Notes under the pieces: model-generated
What the model saw: only the letters and a program-made list of their open reading frames with translations
Databases searched by the model: none
What the model was told of the DNA's origin: nothing
Position numbers and translations under genes: made by a program
Shown: positions 7,310-19,004 of the stretch, in pieces
How the letters are laid out: each line of letters begins with the position of its first letter
Numbering within the stretch: position 1 is the stretch's first letter
NCBI RefSeq assembly: GCF_001014645.1
Contig: NZ_LASZ01000017.1
Span: forward strand, 1 to 64,000
Length of the DNA: 64,000 bases
Source of the DNA: Luteimonas sp. FCS-9
Lineage (GTDB): Bacteria > Pseudomonadota > Gammaproteobacteria > Xanthomonadales > Xanthomonadaceae
Direction: 5' to 3'

Positions 7310-9657
7310 GCCGCGCCGGCCTGGCGGCCGCCCAGCTGCTGCAGTTCCTCGACGATCTGACGCTGCGCCAGCACGCTCAGGTCCACGACCTCGCGCGCCT
7401 GGGCGACGTAGTAGGCCAGCTGCTCGTCGCTGCGCGCCAGCGCCTTCTCCAGCGTGTCCTCGATCCGCGCCAGGCGGTCGGCGAGCTGGGTGTTGGACTC
7501 GCCGAACACCTGCGCCGCGGCGCCGAAGGCCTCGCCCAGGCTGGCCACCTCGGCCGCACCGACGGTCACCTGGTCGGCGACGGTACCCAGCTTGCCGGTC
7601 TCGGCCTCGACGTGGTCGGTGAAGCGGGTGCCCACGCGCTCGAGCAGGTCGGCCGAGGTCGCCACGAGCGCGTCGATCGCGGCGCGCTGCTCGGTCGAGG
7701 CGTGGTTGACCGCGTCGAGCAGCGTGTCGAGCGTCGACATCATCTGGTTGCGTTCTTCCAGCATCGCGGTATCGCGCACCATGCTGTCGGACAGCGACTG
7801 GCGCAGTTCGGCGATCACCTCGGCCGCCGCACGCGGCGCCTGCGAGGCGGTGTCGATCAGTCGCGAGATCTCGGCGATCGTCTCGCCGGCATGGGTGTGG
7901 GTCTGCGCGGCGATGGTGTCGGCGGTCGTCGCCAGCGTGTCGCAGATCGCCTGCTGGCGGCTCGCGTTCTCGGCGCCGGCCTGCGCCCAGTCCTCGCGCA
8001 GCGCGTCGGCGAGCGCAGTCAGGCTGTCGGTCCATGCGGCCAGCCGCGTGCGGTCCTGCTCGGCGAGCGCGGACTGCAGCGCGCCATGCGAGGCGTCGAC
8101 GCGCGCGAGCAGCGAGGCGGAATGCCGTTCGAACGTCGCCGCGGCCGCGGCCAGGGTCTGCGCGTGGCGGTCGGCCAGCGCGTCGTGCGCCTCGACCTGC
8201 TGCGACAACGCGTCGCGCCAGCCGTCCGCGATCTTGCCGGTGGTCGCGTCGAGCCGCGTGGCGACGCCGTCGACCAGCGCCGTCGTGCGCTGCTCGAAGG
8301 TCTCGCCGACGCCGGCCAGCGTCTGCCGCAGGTCGTGCGTGAGGTCCGCCTGCGCCGCCTGCTGCGCGGCCAGCGCCTGCTGCCAGCGCTCGGTCACGGT
8401 GGCGGTGGACGCCTCGACGCCGGCGGTCACCGCCTGCAGCTGCCGCTCCACGCCGCCGGCGACGGTCTGGTGCAACGTCGCGGCCTGCCCGGCGGTGGCG
8501 TCGAGCCGGGCGACGACCTCGTCCAGCAGCCCACTGGCGCGCTGCGCGAAGCTCGCGTTGAACCCGTCGAGCGCCGCCTGCAGGTCGCGGGCCAGCGCCG
8601 CGCCGGCGGCGTGCTGGGCGTCGAATGCCTGGTCCCAGCGCCCGGCGACGGCCTGCGTCGAGGCCTCGAACGCGGTCGTCAGCGCCTGCAGCTGGCGGTC
8701 CACGGCCTCGGCCACGCGTGCCTGCAGCGCCGCGTTCTCGCGTGCCAGCGCGGCCATCGTGGTCTCGAACACCGGCTGCAACGCCGCGGTCGCGGCCTGG
8801 GCACTCTGCGCCACGCTGGTCTGCAGCGAGCGCTCGACCGACGCGGCGAGTTGTCCGTACACCGCCTCGGTGCGCGCGTGGAACGCGGCCTGCTGCGCGA
8901 CCTGGTGCTCGCCGGCCGTCGAGGCCTGCTGCTCGATCGTCGCCATCATCGCCTGCAGCCGGTCGACCAGGGCCGGCATCGCGTCGGCCTGGCACTGCAG
9001 CAGGCGCAGCGTCTCGTCCCGCCGGTGCGCCTGGGAGTGCGGGCGCAGCGTCGTCGCGATCGCGCTGTCGAGCCCGCGCACGACCGCCACGCGCTCGCGG
9101 CGGACCAGCGCCGACGCCAACCCCAGCATCGCCGAGGTCGCGATGCCCGCGATCGACGTGCCGAACGCGAAGCCCAGTCCCTTGACCGGGGCGGCCAGCG
9201 AATCGCGGATCGCCTGCAGGTCGGTCGCGGTCTCCAGCGCCAGCCCGGTGCCGCGCAGCATCGCCATCATGCCCAGCAACGTGCCCAGCATGCCCAGCAG
9301 CACCAGCATGCCGACCAGGTACGGCGTGAGCGCGGGCACCGGCAGCGCCGCGCGCTCGCCTTCGATGCGCAGGCGCACCGCGCCGCGCAACGTCGGGTCC
9401 AGCCGGTCGAGCCACTCGCCCAGCGACGGTGGCGGGGCCGACAGCCCGGCGATCGCGTCGGCCAGCGTCGCGGTCGCGCGCCGGTAGCGCAGCAGTTCCA
9501 GCGCGCCGGCCGCGTAGCAGACGCCGATCAGCAGCGTCACCGCAAGCGCGAGCGCATTCGTGCCGACATAGCCCGACGCGATCCAGGCGACGGCGACCAG
9601 GCCCAGCGCGAACGCCAGGGCGGGGAGGAGGGAGATGGCGCGAGGACGTGGGGACAT
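7306..9657 (-). CDS. MotA/ExbB-like membrane protein with long DUF802 coiled-coil tail
   Basis: The 783-residue protein has four predicted membrane helices: about 7-30, 33-56, 112-136 and 158-184. The last two carry MotA/TolQ/ExbB-like text (LVLLGMLGTLLGMMAML; GLGFAFGTSIAGIATSAML). The remaining 580 residues form an Ala/Gln-rich helical tail built of degenerate repeats (F/V..ST..V...W..A...Q, e.g. near 350, 430 and 480), as described for DUF802. A channel-forming base with a long cytoplasmic tail is the ZorA layout. ATG 9657 (MSPRPRAISLLPALAF) fits the first helix; a start at 9723 is less likely. Gene order and overlap with the OmpA partner support a joint complex. Confidence 0.85.
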   Translation of the reverse strand: MSPRPRAISLLPALAFALGLVAVAWIASGYVGTNALALAVTLLIGVCYAAGALELLRYRRATATLADAIAGLSAPPPSLGEWLDRLDPTLRGAVRLRIEGERAALPVPALTPYLVGMLVLLGMLGTLLGMMAMLRGTGLALETATDLQAIRDSLAAPVKGLGFAFGTSIAGIATSAMLGLASALVRRERVAVVRGLDSAIATTLRPHSQAHRRDETLRLLQCQADAMPALVDRLQAMMATIEQQASTAGEHQVAQQAAFHARTEAVYGQLAASVERSLQTSVAQSAQAATAALQPVFETTMAALARENAALQARVAEAVDRQLQALTTAFEASTQAVAGRWDQAFDAQHAAGAALARDLQAALDGFNASFAQRASGLLDEVVARLDATAGQAATLHQTVAGGVERQLQAVTAGVEASTATVTERWQQALAAQQAAQADLTHDLRQTLAGVGETFEQRTTALVDGVATRLDATTGKIADGWRDALSQQVEAHDALADRHAQTLAAAAATFERHSASLLARVDASHGALQSALAEQDRTRLAAWTDSLTALADALREDWAQAGAENASRQQAICDTLATTADTIAAQTHTHAGETIAEISRLIDTASQAPRAAAEVIAELRQSLSDSMVRDTAMLEERNQMMSTLDTLLDAVNHASTEQRAAIDALVATSADLLERVGTRFTDHVEAETGKLGTVADQVTVGAAEVASLGEAFGAAAQVFGESNTQLADRLARIEDTLEKALARSDEQLAYYVAQAREVVDLSVLAQRQIVEELQQLGGRQAGAA

Positions 9658-9670
9658 GGGGGTGACTGCG

Positions 9671-10384
9671 TCAGGGGGTGCGAAGCGCGGCGAGCAGCGC
9701 GTCCACCGGTTGGAAACGGACATCCAGCTCGGCGTTCAGCACGCCCTGCATGTCCCTGCGAAAACCATCGAGCCAGATGCTGGACGCCGGCGTGCCGGCC
9801 TCGGCCGCGCCTGCGCGCAGCCGCTCGAAATGCGCCTCGAGCAGCGTCGGCACCGCGCCCAGCAGCGCGTGTTCGCGCGGGCTCAGCGCGCCTTCCATGA
9901 CCGCGTCCACCTCGGCCAGCCGCGCCGCCTGCGCCGAGCGCTGCGCCAGCATCTCGCGCAGGTCGCCGCGCAGGCGCCCGGTCGCGGCCTGCATGGCCCG
10001 CTGCAGGGTCAGGCAGCGTTGGCGCAGCGGCGCGAAATCGGGCGCGGCGTCGGCCGGGCTGTCTGCCGGCCCGGCGTCGCCCGGCGGCGTGTGGGCCTGC
10101 CCCGCCGCCAGCTCGGGCGCGGTCGCGATGGCCTCGGCCAGCGTCGCACGGGCCCGCGCGATGCTGGCCGCGTGGTCGCCCACGGCCGGACCGCCGGCCT
10201 GTGCCGGCGCCGGGTCCGGCGCGTCGAGCACCTTCGACAGCGCCACCGCACGCGTCCAGTCGATCCACTCGCTCAGCCGGTCGGCCGGCACCAGCTCCGC
10301 CCGCGCCGCCTCGGCGTCGGTCAGTCGGGCCAGCAGCCGGACGAACGTCGGACCCTGGAGGGTGGGGCGGGGCGAGGGATCCAC
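9671..10384 (-). CDS. DUF3348 family protein, first gene of the stator-like operon
   Basis: The 237-residue protein (GTG start at 10384) begins with GPTFVRLLARLTDAEAA and has a C-terminal region with SIWLDGFRRDMQGVLNAELD, matching DUF3348. It has no membrane segment and a Pro/Ala-rich middle. The open frame extends upstream to 10594, but the extra residues look non-coding and the GTG sits just before the conserved start. No strong ribosome site is visible, so the start is uncertain. It lies 13 bases before the DUF802 gene in the same operon. Its function is unknown; a cytoplasmic accessory of the membrane complex is an inference. Confidence 0.75.
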   Translation of the reverse strand: MDPSPRPTLQGPTFVRLLARLTDAEAARAELVPADRLSEWIDWTRAVALSKVLDAPDPAPAQAGGPAVGDHAASIARARATLAEAIATAPELAAGQAHTPPGDAGPADSPADAAPDFAPLRQRCLTLQRAMQAATGRLRGDLREMLAQRSAQAARLAEVDAVMEGALSPREHALLGAVPTLLEAHFERLRAGAAEAGTPASSIWLDGFRRDMQGVLNAELDVRFQPVDALLAALRTP

Positions 10385-10562
10385 GGGCGGGCGCGCAAAA
10401 GACGGCGATTTTACAGTGCCGGGCGGCGCGGGGCTCGGTGGGCGGCTGGTGGTGGCCTCGCGGAACGCCGCGATTGCGCTTTGGTCGCGCGATGGGGACA
10501 CTCGGACGTGCCCAAAGGTACGAAAGGCAGGGCGCTCGGCGGGCGATGATTCAGGATGCAGG

Positions 10563-10931
10563 ATGGCGACGCGACACATCGGGGCTCGAAGCAAGCTTGA
10601 CGCAGCCGCGCTCGACGCGGAGAAGATCGTGCGAACCGTTCGACCGCTGTTCCATCGTCGGAATGACTACGGGCGGCATACGTTGGACGAGCTTCCCGGT
10701 GAACTTCGCCGGTTCGGCGTGGTTACCGTCAAGGCGCTTCGTATGCTGATGAAGCGCCATAGGCGGACGCTTCTTGCGGACGAGAAGGTCAGGATGGGGC
10801 GTGCCGAGCTTCGCTGGCTGTCGCAGGAGCTTGGCGGCGAGGGTGTCGACACGTATGCGGGGACGTCCTGGCGCGCCATCCCGGGACTCGTGCGTCAGGC
10901 GATGGAGCTTGAGTTCGGTTGCGATGCGTAG
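10563..10931 (+). CDS. Hypothetical protein, basic, atypical composition
   Basis: The 122-residue open frame starts MATRHIGARSKLD and ends LVRQAMELEFGCDA. It is basic, helical by eye (RFGVVTVKALRMLMKRHRRT) and has no signal peptide. I recognise no family. Third codon positions use A/T more often than the flanking genes (CTT, CGT, GAA, GGT), which suggests either recent transfer or a poorly adapted gene. The ribosome site is weak (AGG only). It lies alone between the stator-like operon and the DUF2207 gene. It may be real, but this is not secure. Confidence 0.45.
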   Translation: MATRHIGARSKLDAAALDAEKIVRTVRPLFHRRNDYGRHTLDELPGELRRFGVVTVKALRMLMKRHRRTLLADEKVRMGRAELRWLSQELGGEGVDTYAGTSWRAIPGLVRQAMELEFGCDA

Positions 10932-10991
10932 GATCGGCGGTCACCAACGTCGGGCCTTCGTGCGACGCGCCACCGTTCCGGGAATCCGCCG

Positions 10992-12764
10992 ATGATCCGA
11001 CTGCTGCTGTCCTGCCTGCTGTTGATGCTGCTGTGCGCCGCGCCGCTGCGGGCGCAGGAACGCATCCTCGCCTACGACAGCGAGCTGCGGCTCGGTGCCG
11101 ACGGCGTCCTGGAGGTGACCGAGCGCATCCGCGTGCGCGCCGAGGGCCGCGACATCCGCCGCGGGATCTATCGCGATTTCCCCACGCGCTACCGGGATCG
11201 CCACGGCAACCGGATCGTCGTGGACTTCGAGATGGCCGAGCTGCTGCGCGACGGACGCCCGGAGCCGTTCTTCGTGGAGTCGCTGTCCAACGGCGTGCGG
11301 GTCAACACCGGCGGCGACGACCTGCTGCCGGTGCCCGATGCGTTCACGTACACGCTGCGCTACCGCGTCACGCGGCAGCTCGGGTTCTTCGCCACGCACG
11401 ACGAGCTGTACTGGAACGCGATCGGCACCGGCTGGGCGTTCGCGATCGAGCAGGGCACGACGGTGCTGCGACTGCCGGCCCCGGTGCCCGAGGGCGACCT
11501 GCTGGCCGAGTGCTGGACCGGGCCGCAGGGGGCGCGGGCGCAGGACTGCGTGGCGACGGTATCGCGGCCCGGCGAGGCGGCCTGGCGGCTGACCGCGCCG
11601 CTGGCGCCGGGCGAGGGGCTGACGACGGTGCTGGCGTTCCCCAAGGGTCTGTTCGCCGAGCCGACGCGGGCGCAGCGGCTGTGGTGGCTGCTGGCCGACA
11701 ACCGTGCGGGGCTGATCGCGCTGGCCGGGCTGGTGCTGATGCTGGCCTTCGGGCTGTGGCGCTGGCATCGGGTCGGGCGCGACCCGCAGCCGGGGCCGGT
11801 GGTCGTGGCGTACGACCCGCCGGACGGGCTGTCGCCGGCGACGCTGCGGTACCTGGAGCAGCGGCACGTCGACGCGCGCGCGTTTTCGGCCGATGTGCTG
11901 GCGCTGGCGGTGGCCGGCGGCGTGACGCTGCACCGCGAGCCGAAGTCGCGACGCGACAAGTGGCGCGTCGAGCGCACGATCGGGGGCCCGCGCGCGACGT
12001 CGCCGGAGACCGACAGCCTGCTGGCCGACCTGTTCGAGGATGGCGACACGCTGACGCTCGACCGCAAGCATGCCGAGCGGATGCAGACGATCCTCGGCGC
12101 CCACCAGACGCGCATCGAGCAGGCGGTGCGTGCGCGCTTCCCGGACGGCATCCACCGCCTCAACGTCGGCAGCACCGCGGCGCTGTTCGGGATGGCCGCG
12201 GCCTTCTCGGCGGCGGCGATCGTGTTCGGCGCGAGCACCGGCAGCGGGCTGCTGCTGGCGGTGCCGGTGATCCTGGCGATGGTCGCGACGGTGCTGGTGT
12301 TCGCGTTCCTGCTGCCGGCGCCGACGCCGCAGGGCCGCGCGATGCGCGATCGCATCGAGGGCTTCCGGCGCTACCTCACCGTCGCCGACCGGCAGGACCT
12401 GCAGCGCCTGCAGGCGCCGGACCCGGGCGCGCCGCCGCTGGATGCCGGACGGTTCGAGTCGCTGCTGCCCTATGCGGTGGCGCTGGAGGTCGAGGACGCG
12501 TGGACGAAGAAGTTCACCGCCGCCGTGGGCAGCGCGGCGGTCGCCGCGGCCACCGGTGCGATGGCCTGGTACCGGACGACCGGCGGCCGCGCGGCGGCCG
12601 TCGGCGACGTCGCCGGCTTCAGCCGGGCCATCGGCAGCAGCTTCGCGTCGCAGATCGCCTCGTCGGCATCCCCGCCCGGCAGTGCGTCGGGCAGCTCGAT
12701 GGGCGGCGGGGGCGGTGGGTTCTCGGGCGGCGGCGGGGGCGGCGGCGGAGGCGGCGGACGCTGA
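10992..12764 (+). CDS. DUF2207 family membrane protein
   Basis: The 590-residue protein has a signal peptide (cleavage near RAQ-E at about 23), a large extracytoplasmic DUF2207 domain (ITRGIYRDFP-like motif: RRGIYRDFPTRYRDRHGN, residues 56-73), a membrane segment near 237-257 (GLIALAGLVLMLAFGLW), two more near 395-440, and a Gly-rich tail ending in a run of glycines. The Gly/Ser tail is normal for this family and does not indicate a frameshift. Its function is unknown. It is a single gene, with 60 bases upstream separating it from the orphan ORF. Confidence 0.9.
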   Translation: MIRLLLSCLLLMLLCAAPLRAQERILAYDSELRLGADGVLEVTERIRVRAEGRDIRRGIYRDFPTRYRDRHGNRIVVDFEMAELLRDGRPEPFFVESLSNGVRVNTGGDDLLPVPDAFTYTLRYRVTRQLGFFATHDELYWNAIGTGWAFAIEQGTTVLRLPAPVPEGDLLAECWTGPQGARAQDCVATVSRPGEAAWRLTAPLAPGEGLTTVLAFPKGLFAEPTRAQRLWWLLADNRAGLIALAGLVLMLAFGLWRWHRVGRDPQPGPVVVAYDPPDGLSPATLRYLEQRHVDARAFSADVLALAVAGGVTLHREPKSRRDKWRVERTIGGPRATSPETDSLLADLFEDGDTLTLDRKHAERMQTILGAHQTRIEQAVRARFPDGIHRLNVGSTAALFGMAAAFSAAAIVFGASTGSGLLLAVPVILAMVATVLVFAFLLPAPTPQGRAMRDRIEGFRRYLTVADRQDLQRLQAPDPGAPPLDAGRFESLLPYAVALEVEDAWTKKFTAAVGSAAVAAATGAMAWYRTTGGRAAAVGDVAGFSRAIGSSFASQIASSASPPGSASGSSMGGGGGGFSGGGGGGGGGGGR

Positions 12765-12830
12765 GCGGCAGCGCGGTCGCGTCCCACGCGAAGCGCAACG
12801 TCTGCGCCGCCGCCGTGACGGGCCGCCCGC

Positions 12831-16064
<3,234 letters not shown>

Positions 16065-17027
16065 TCAGTGCGCATGGGCCGCCCCCGCTTTTTCGAGGTC
16101 GGCCTTGATCGTGTAGCTCTGTTCGACCACGACCGCGTCGCCGGCCGCGAGGCCGTCGAGGATCTCGACCTGGTGCGCGTCGCGGCGCCCGAGCGCGACG
16201 ACGCGCGTCTCGTAGCGCTCGCCCTCGCGCACGAACACCACGTTCTCGTCGTCCATCCGCTGCAGCGCGGCCAGCGGCACGACGAGCGCGGCGTCGCGCA
16301 TCGACACGGTGACCAGTGCGCGCACCGCGGCGCCGGGCCGCCACTGGCCGTCGGCGTTGTCCAGGCGCGCGCGCGAGACGGTGCTCTGGCTGGCGGTCGC
16401 GGTGGCCGGCAGCACGCGCTCGATGCGGGTGTCGGCAGTGGCGCCGTCGCCGAGCCGGGTGATCGTCACCGGAGAACCGGGCGCCAGGTGCTCGGCGTCG
16501 CGCCCGTAGACATGCAGGTCCACCCACAGCGTCGACAGGTCGGCGATCTGGTAGAGCACCGCGCCTTCGCCGGCGACCTGCCCGACCGCGGCCTCGCGCG
16601 CGAGCACGGTGCCCGAGATCGGCGCGGTCACGACGTAGGTCGACAGGCTGAGGTTGCTCTCGATCGTCGCCAGCGGCTGGCCGGCGCGCACGACGTCGCC
16701 GAGCTCGGCATGCAGGCGGCGGACCGGCCCGGGAAAGCGCGCGGTGACGCGGGCGTTGCCGCTCTCGAGCGTCGTCAGCAGGCCCTGGACCTCGTGCTGG
16801 TCGGCGATGGTGCCCGGGCCCGCGGGCGCGGTGCGCAGGCCGATGTCGCGGGCGACGGCGTCGGGAATGACCGTGGCGCCGGCGCGTGATTCGTCGTCGC
16901 CGTGCGGGTCGGCGTGGTGGTCGTCGTGCGCGCGGGCCGGTGCTTCGTCGGAAGGTGCGGACGCGCCGCAACCGGCCAGCGCGAGCAGCAGCGCGAGCGT
17001 CGCGGCGCCGGGGGAGAGACGGATCAT
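16065..17027 (-). CDS. czcB: Heavy-metal efflux RND periplasmic adaptor, CzcB type
   Basis: The 320-residue lipoprotein (lipobox ALAGC, Cys20) begins its mature part with a His/Asp-rich stretch (about 34-46; DDHHADPHGDDE), a likely metal-binding patch. The rest shows the membrane-fusion-protein order: a lipoyl-like segment (LHAELGDVVRAGQPLATIES), then beta-barrel and membrane-proximal parts ending DAVVVEQSYTIKADLEKAG. It is shorter than CzcB of Cupriavidus, lacking a long hairpin domain. ATG 17027 overlaps the czcC stop by 4 bases (ATGA), so the two are coupled. Confidence 0.92.
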   Translation of the reverse strand: MIRLSPGAATLALLLALAGCGASAPSDEAPARAHDDHHADPHGDDESRAGATVIPDAVARDIGLRTAPAGPGTIADQHEVQGLLTTLESGNARVTARFPGPVRRLHAELGDVVRAGQPLATIESNLSLSTYVVTAPISGTVLAREAAVGQVAGEGAVLYQIADLSTLWVDLHVYGRDAEHLAPGSPVTITRLGDGATADTRIERVLPATATASQSTVSRARLDNADGQWRPGAAVRALVTVSMRDAALVVPLAALQRMDDENVVFVREGERYETRVVALGRRDAHQVEILDGLAAGDAVVVEQSYTIKADLEKAGAAHAH

Positions 17028-18331
17028 CGGGCAGGTCCTCGGGTCGTGGCGGGCAGCGCGAGCGGCTCGCCGGTCAGGCGCTGGAGTTCGATCAGCGCGC
17101 GCTGCGCGCGTTCGGCGGCCTCGAGCTGCTGGCGCAGTGCCTCGCGGCGGGCCTCGAGCAACTGGGCCCATTCGAGATAGGGCGTGGCGCCGGCGCGCCA
17201 GGCGCGCTCGGTCTGCGCGGCGGCACGCGCGAACCGCGGCAGCACGTCGTCCTGCAGCCGCTGCACCTCGGCGCGCTCGACGAGGTAGCGGTCGTGCGCC
17301 TCGGCCAGCGTGGCCTGCAAGGCGAGGTCGCCGGCCTCGCGCTCGATCGACAGCAGCGCGAGTTCGGCCTCGGCGGCGCGGATCTCCGGTTGCGCGCGAC
17401 CGCGGCTGCCCAGCGGCACGGTGACGCCGCCCAGCAGCGAGACGTCGCCGCTGTCCTGGTCGCGGCGCACGCCCAGTCGCCAGCCGACGTCGGGCGTGCG
17501 GGCGCTGCGCGCAAGCTGCAGCCGGGCCTCGGCGACGCGGCGCCGGTCGCCGAAGCGACGCAGTTCGGGCGTACGCTCGAGCAACGCACGCAACTCGGCG
17601 AACGCGGCGATCGGCGGCAGCGCCAGCGGATCGGCATCGGCGACCGCGACGTCGGCGTCCGATGCGCCCCACAGCATCGCCAGGCTGCGGCGTGCGGCCG
17701 CGCCCTCGGCTTGCGCGCGTGCCCGACGCAGTTCGGCCTGGGCCTGCGTCGCCTGCGCGGCGAGCGCGGCCGCCTCCGGCGCGGCACCGGCCTCGAAACG
17801 CCGGCGCGCGGCGGCGACCACGCGGATCTGTTCGGCGACCTCGTCGTCGGCCAGCCGTCGACGCTGCGCGGCGAGCACCGCGTCCAGGTACCGCCGTGCG
17901 GTCTCGGCGAGCAGGTCCACGCGCGCGGCCTCGCGCTCGAGCGCCAAGGCATCGATCCGGGTCTGCGCCAGCGCGCGGCGCGCGTCGGGCTTGCCGCCGC
18001 GCTCGAACACGCCGGCCAGCGACAGCGTCGCCTCGAGCCGGCGGCCCGGCGCGTCGGGCACGAGGTTCTCGATCTCCAGCCCGGCCTCGAGCGGCGGGCG
18101 CAGCGTGGCGGCGTCGCGTTCGGCATCGAGCACCGGGCGGCGGCCGTCCACCAGCCGCAGCGTGGGATGGGCCTGGGCGACGCGCGCGAACGCGTCGTCG
18201 AGGGTCAACGGGCGCGCCGTGGATGGCGCGGACGGGACGGACGCATCGAGCGCACCGGGCGGTGCCGCCTGCGCCGGCGAAACGCACGGCGCGGCGGCGA
18301 GGGCGGCGCAGGCCGCCAGTCGCAACAGCAT
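17024..18331 (-). CDS. czcC: Outer-membrane efflux channel, CzcC/TolC type
   Basis: The 435-residue protein has a signal peptide (MLLRLAACAALAAAP, cleavage after AQA) and two outer-membrane efflux (OEP) repeats rich in Ala/Arg/Glu helices. It completes the tripartite CzcCBA pump. ATG 18331 is preferred over the in-frame ATG at 18364 because it sits at the signal peptide. It is the first gene of the czcCBA operon. The 284 bases upstream to the His-rich peptide gene probably hold the promoter, but no clear element is visible. Confidence 0.9.
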   Translation of the reverse strand: MLLRLAACAALAAAPCVSPAQAAPPGALDASVPSAPSTARPLTLDDAFARVAQAHPTLRLVDGRRPVLDAERDAATLRPPLEAGLEIENLVPDAPGRRLEATLSLAGVFERGGKPDARRALAQTRIDALALEREAARVDLLAETARRYLDAVLAAQRRRLADDEVAEQIRVVAAARRRFEAGAAPEAAALAAQATQAQAELRRARAQAEGAAARRSLAMLWGASDADVAVADADPLALPPIAAFAELRALLERTPELRRFGDRRRVAEARLQLARSARTPDVGWRLGVRRDQDSGDVSLLGGVTVPLGSRGRAQPEIRAAEAELALLSIEREAGDLALQATLAEAHDRYLVERAEVQRLQDDVLPRFARAAAQTERAWRAGATPYLEWAQLLEARREALRQQLEAAERAQRALIELQRLTGEPLALPATTRGPAR

Positions 18332-18615
18332 GGGAAGACTCCGATCGTGACGGAAGGCCGGCAATGCCGGCAGCGGTGCACGCAGCTCGTTCGCGGCGCA
18401 CGGACGACCGCCCGCGCGACCGGCGGATGCGGCGCAGGTGGGCGACGGCGGAGGTGGACGGTCCGTTCGGGCAGGCGCGCGCTCAGCGGCCCGGGAGCGC
18501 CTGCGACGCGACGCCGGTCACGCCGCGGGAATTCCGCGCGCGAGCAGGGCGATGGCCTGTGGACACGGACGCCCGCAACCGCCCGGCGCGTCGTGCGCGC
18601 GGACGCGAGCGAGGC
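18332..18615. other. Spacer before czcC
   Basis: These 284 bases are very GC-rich, with no credible gene, no clear promoter and no strong hairpin. They may be leader RNA if the His/Cys-rich peptide gene and czcCBA are transcribed together. Confidence 0.5.
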
Positions 18616-18960
18616 TCAGGCGACGATCGGGGGACGGAACAGACGTTCGGGCATGCGCGCCGGGGCATCGCCCGGATCGGGGCACGCGGGCTGCACGATC
18701 GCGAGCGTGCCGAGCATCGGCGGTGCCGGCGGCAGGCCCGGGGTGTGCGCGCCGCAGCCGGCGCAGTGCGCGACGGCGTGCAGCAGGTCGCCGTCGTCGC
18801 CGTGCGCATGGGCCGCGTCGTGCTGCGCGGCGGTCTCGCCGTGGACGAGCTCGTAGGTGTTGCCCATCGCCACCAGCACCGGCGCCAGCGCCATGCCCAG
18901 CATCAGCAGCGCCAGCAGCAGCCGGCGCGACCAGGTGGGACGGGTGGGGAACGCGTGCAT
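18616..18960 (-). CDS. Small exported His/Cys-rich protein upstream of czcCBA
   Basis: The 114-residue protein has a signal or anchor segment (about 14-33; RLLLALLMLGMALAP) followed by a His/Asp/Cys-rich stretch (about 40-72) containing HDAAHAHGDDGD and HCAGCGAH, which looks like a metal-binding site. The remainder is Pro-rich and disordered. I do not recognise a family for certain; small CopL/DUF2946-like proteins near metal-efflux genes are the closest comparison. The gene lies 44 bases after parB and about 285 bases before czcC on the same strand. A role in sensing or buffering exported metal is an inference. Confidence 0.65.
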   Translation of the reverse strand: MHAFPTRPTWSRRLLLALLMLGMALAPVLVAMGNTYELVHGETAAQHDAAHAHGDDGDLLHAVAHCAGCGAHTPGLPPAPPMLGTLAIVQPACPDPGDAPARMPERLFRPPIVA

Positions 18961-19004
18961 CGGCGCAGCCTAGGCGCAACGCGCGGCGTTACACAATTCC
19001 AGCG

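Noticed and set aside
7612-9900. Long plus-strand open frames opposite the DUF802 gene
   Set aside because: They mirror the repetitive, Ala/Gln-rich coiled-coil codons; the translation is Arg/Gly low complexity without any domain.
6671-10384. Calling the DUF802-OmpA pair a Zorya system outright
   Set aside because: The layout is alike, but ZorC/ZorD/ZorE genes are absent and sequence identity to ZorA/ZorB was not measured, so it is reported only as stator-like.
12700-12764. Glycine run at the end of the DUF2207 protein looked like a low-complexity error or frameshift
   Set aside because: Gly/Ser-rich C-termini are a regular feature of this family and the frame ends at a normal stop.
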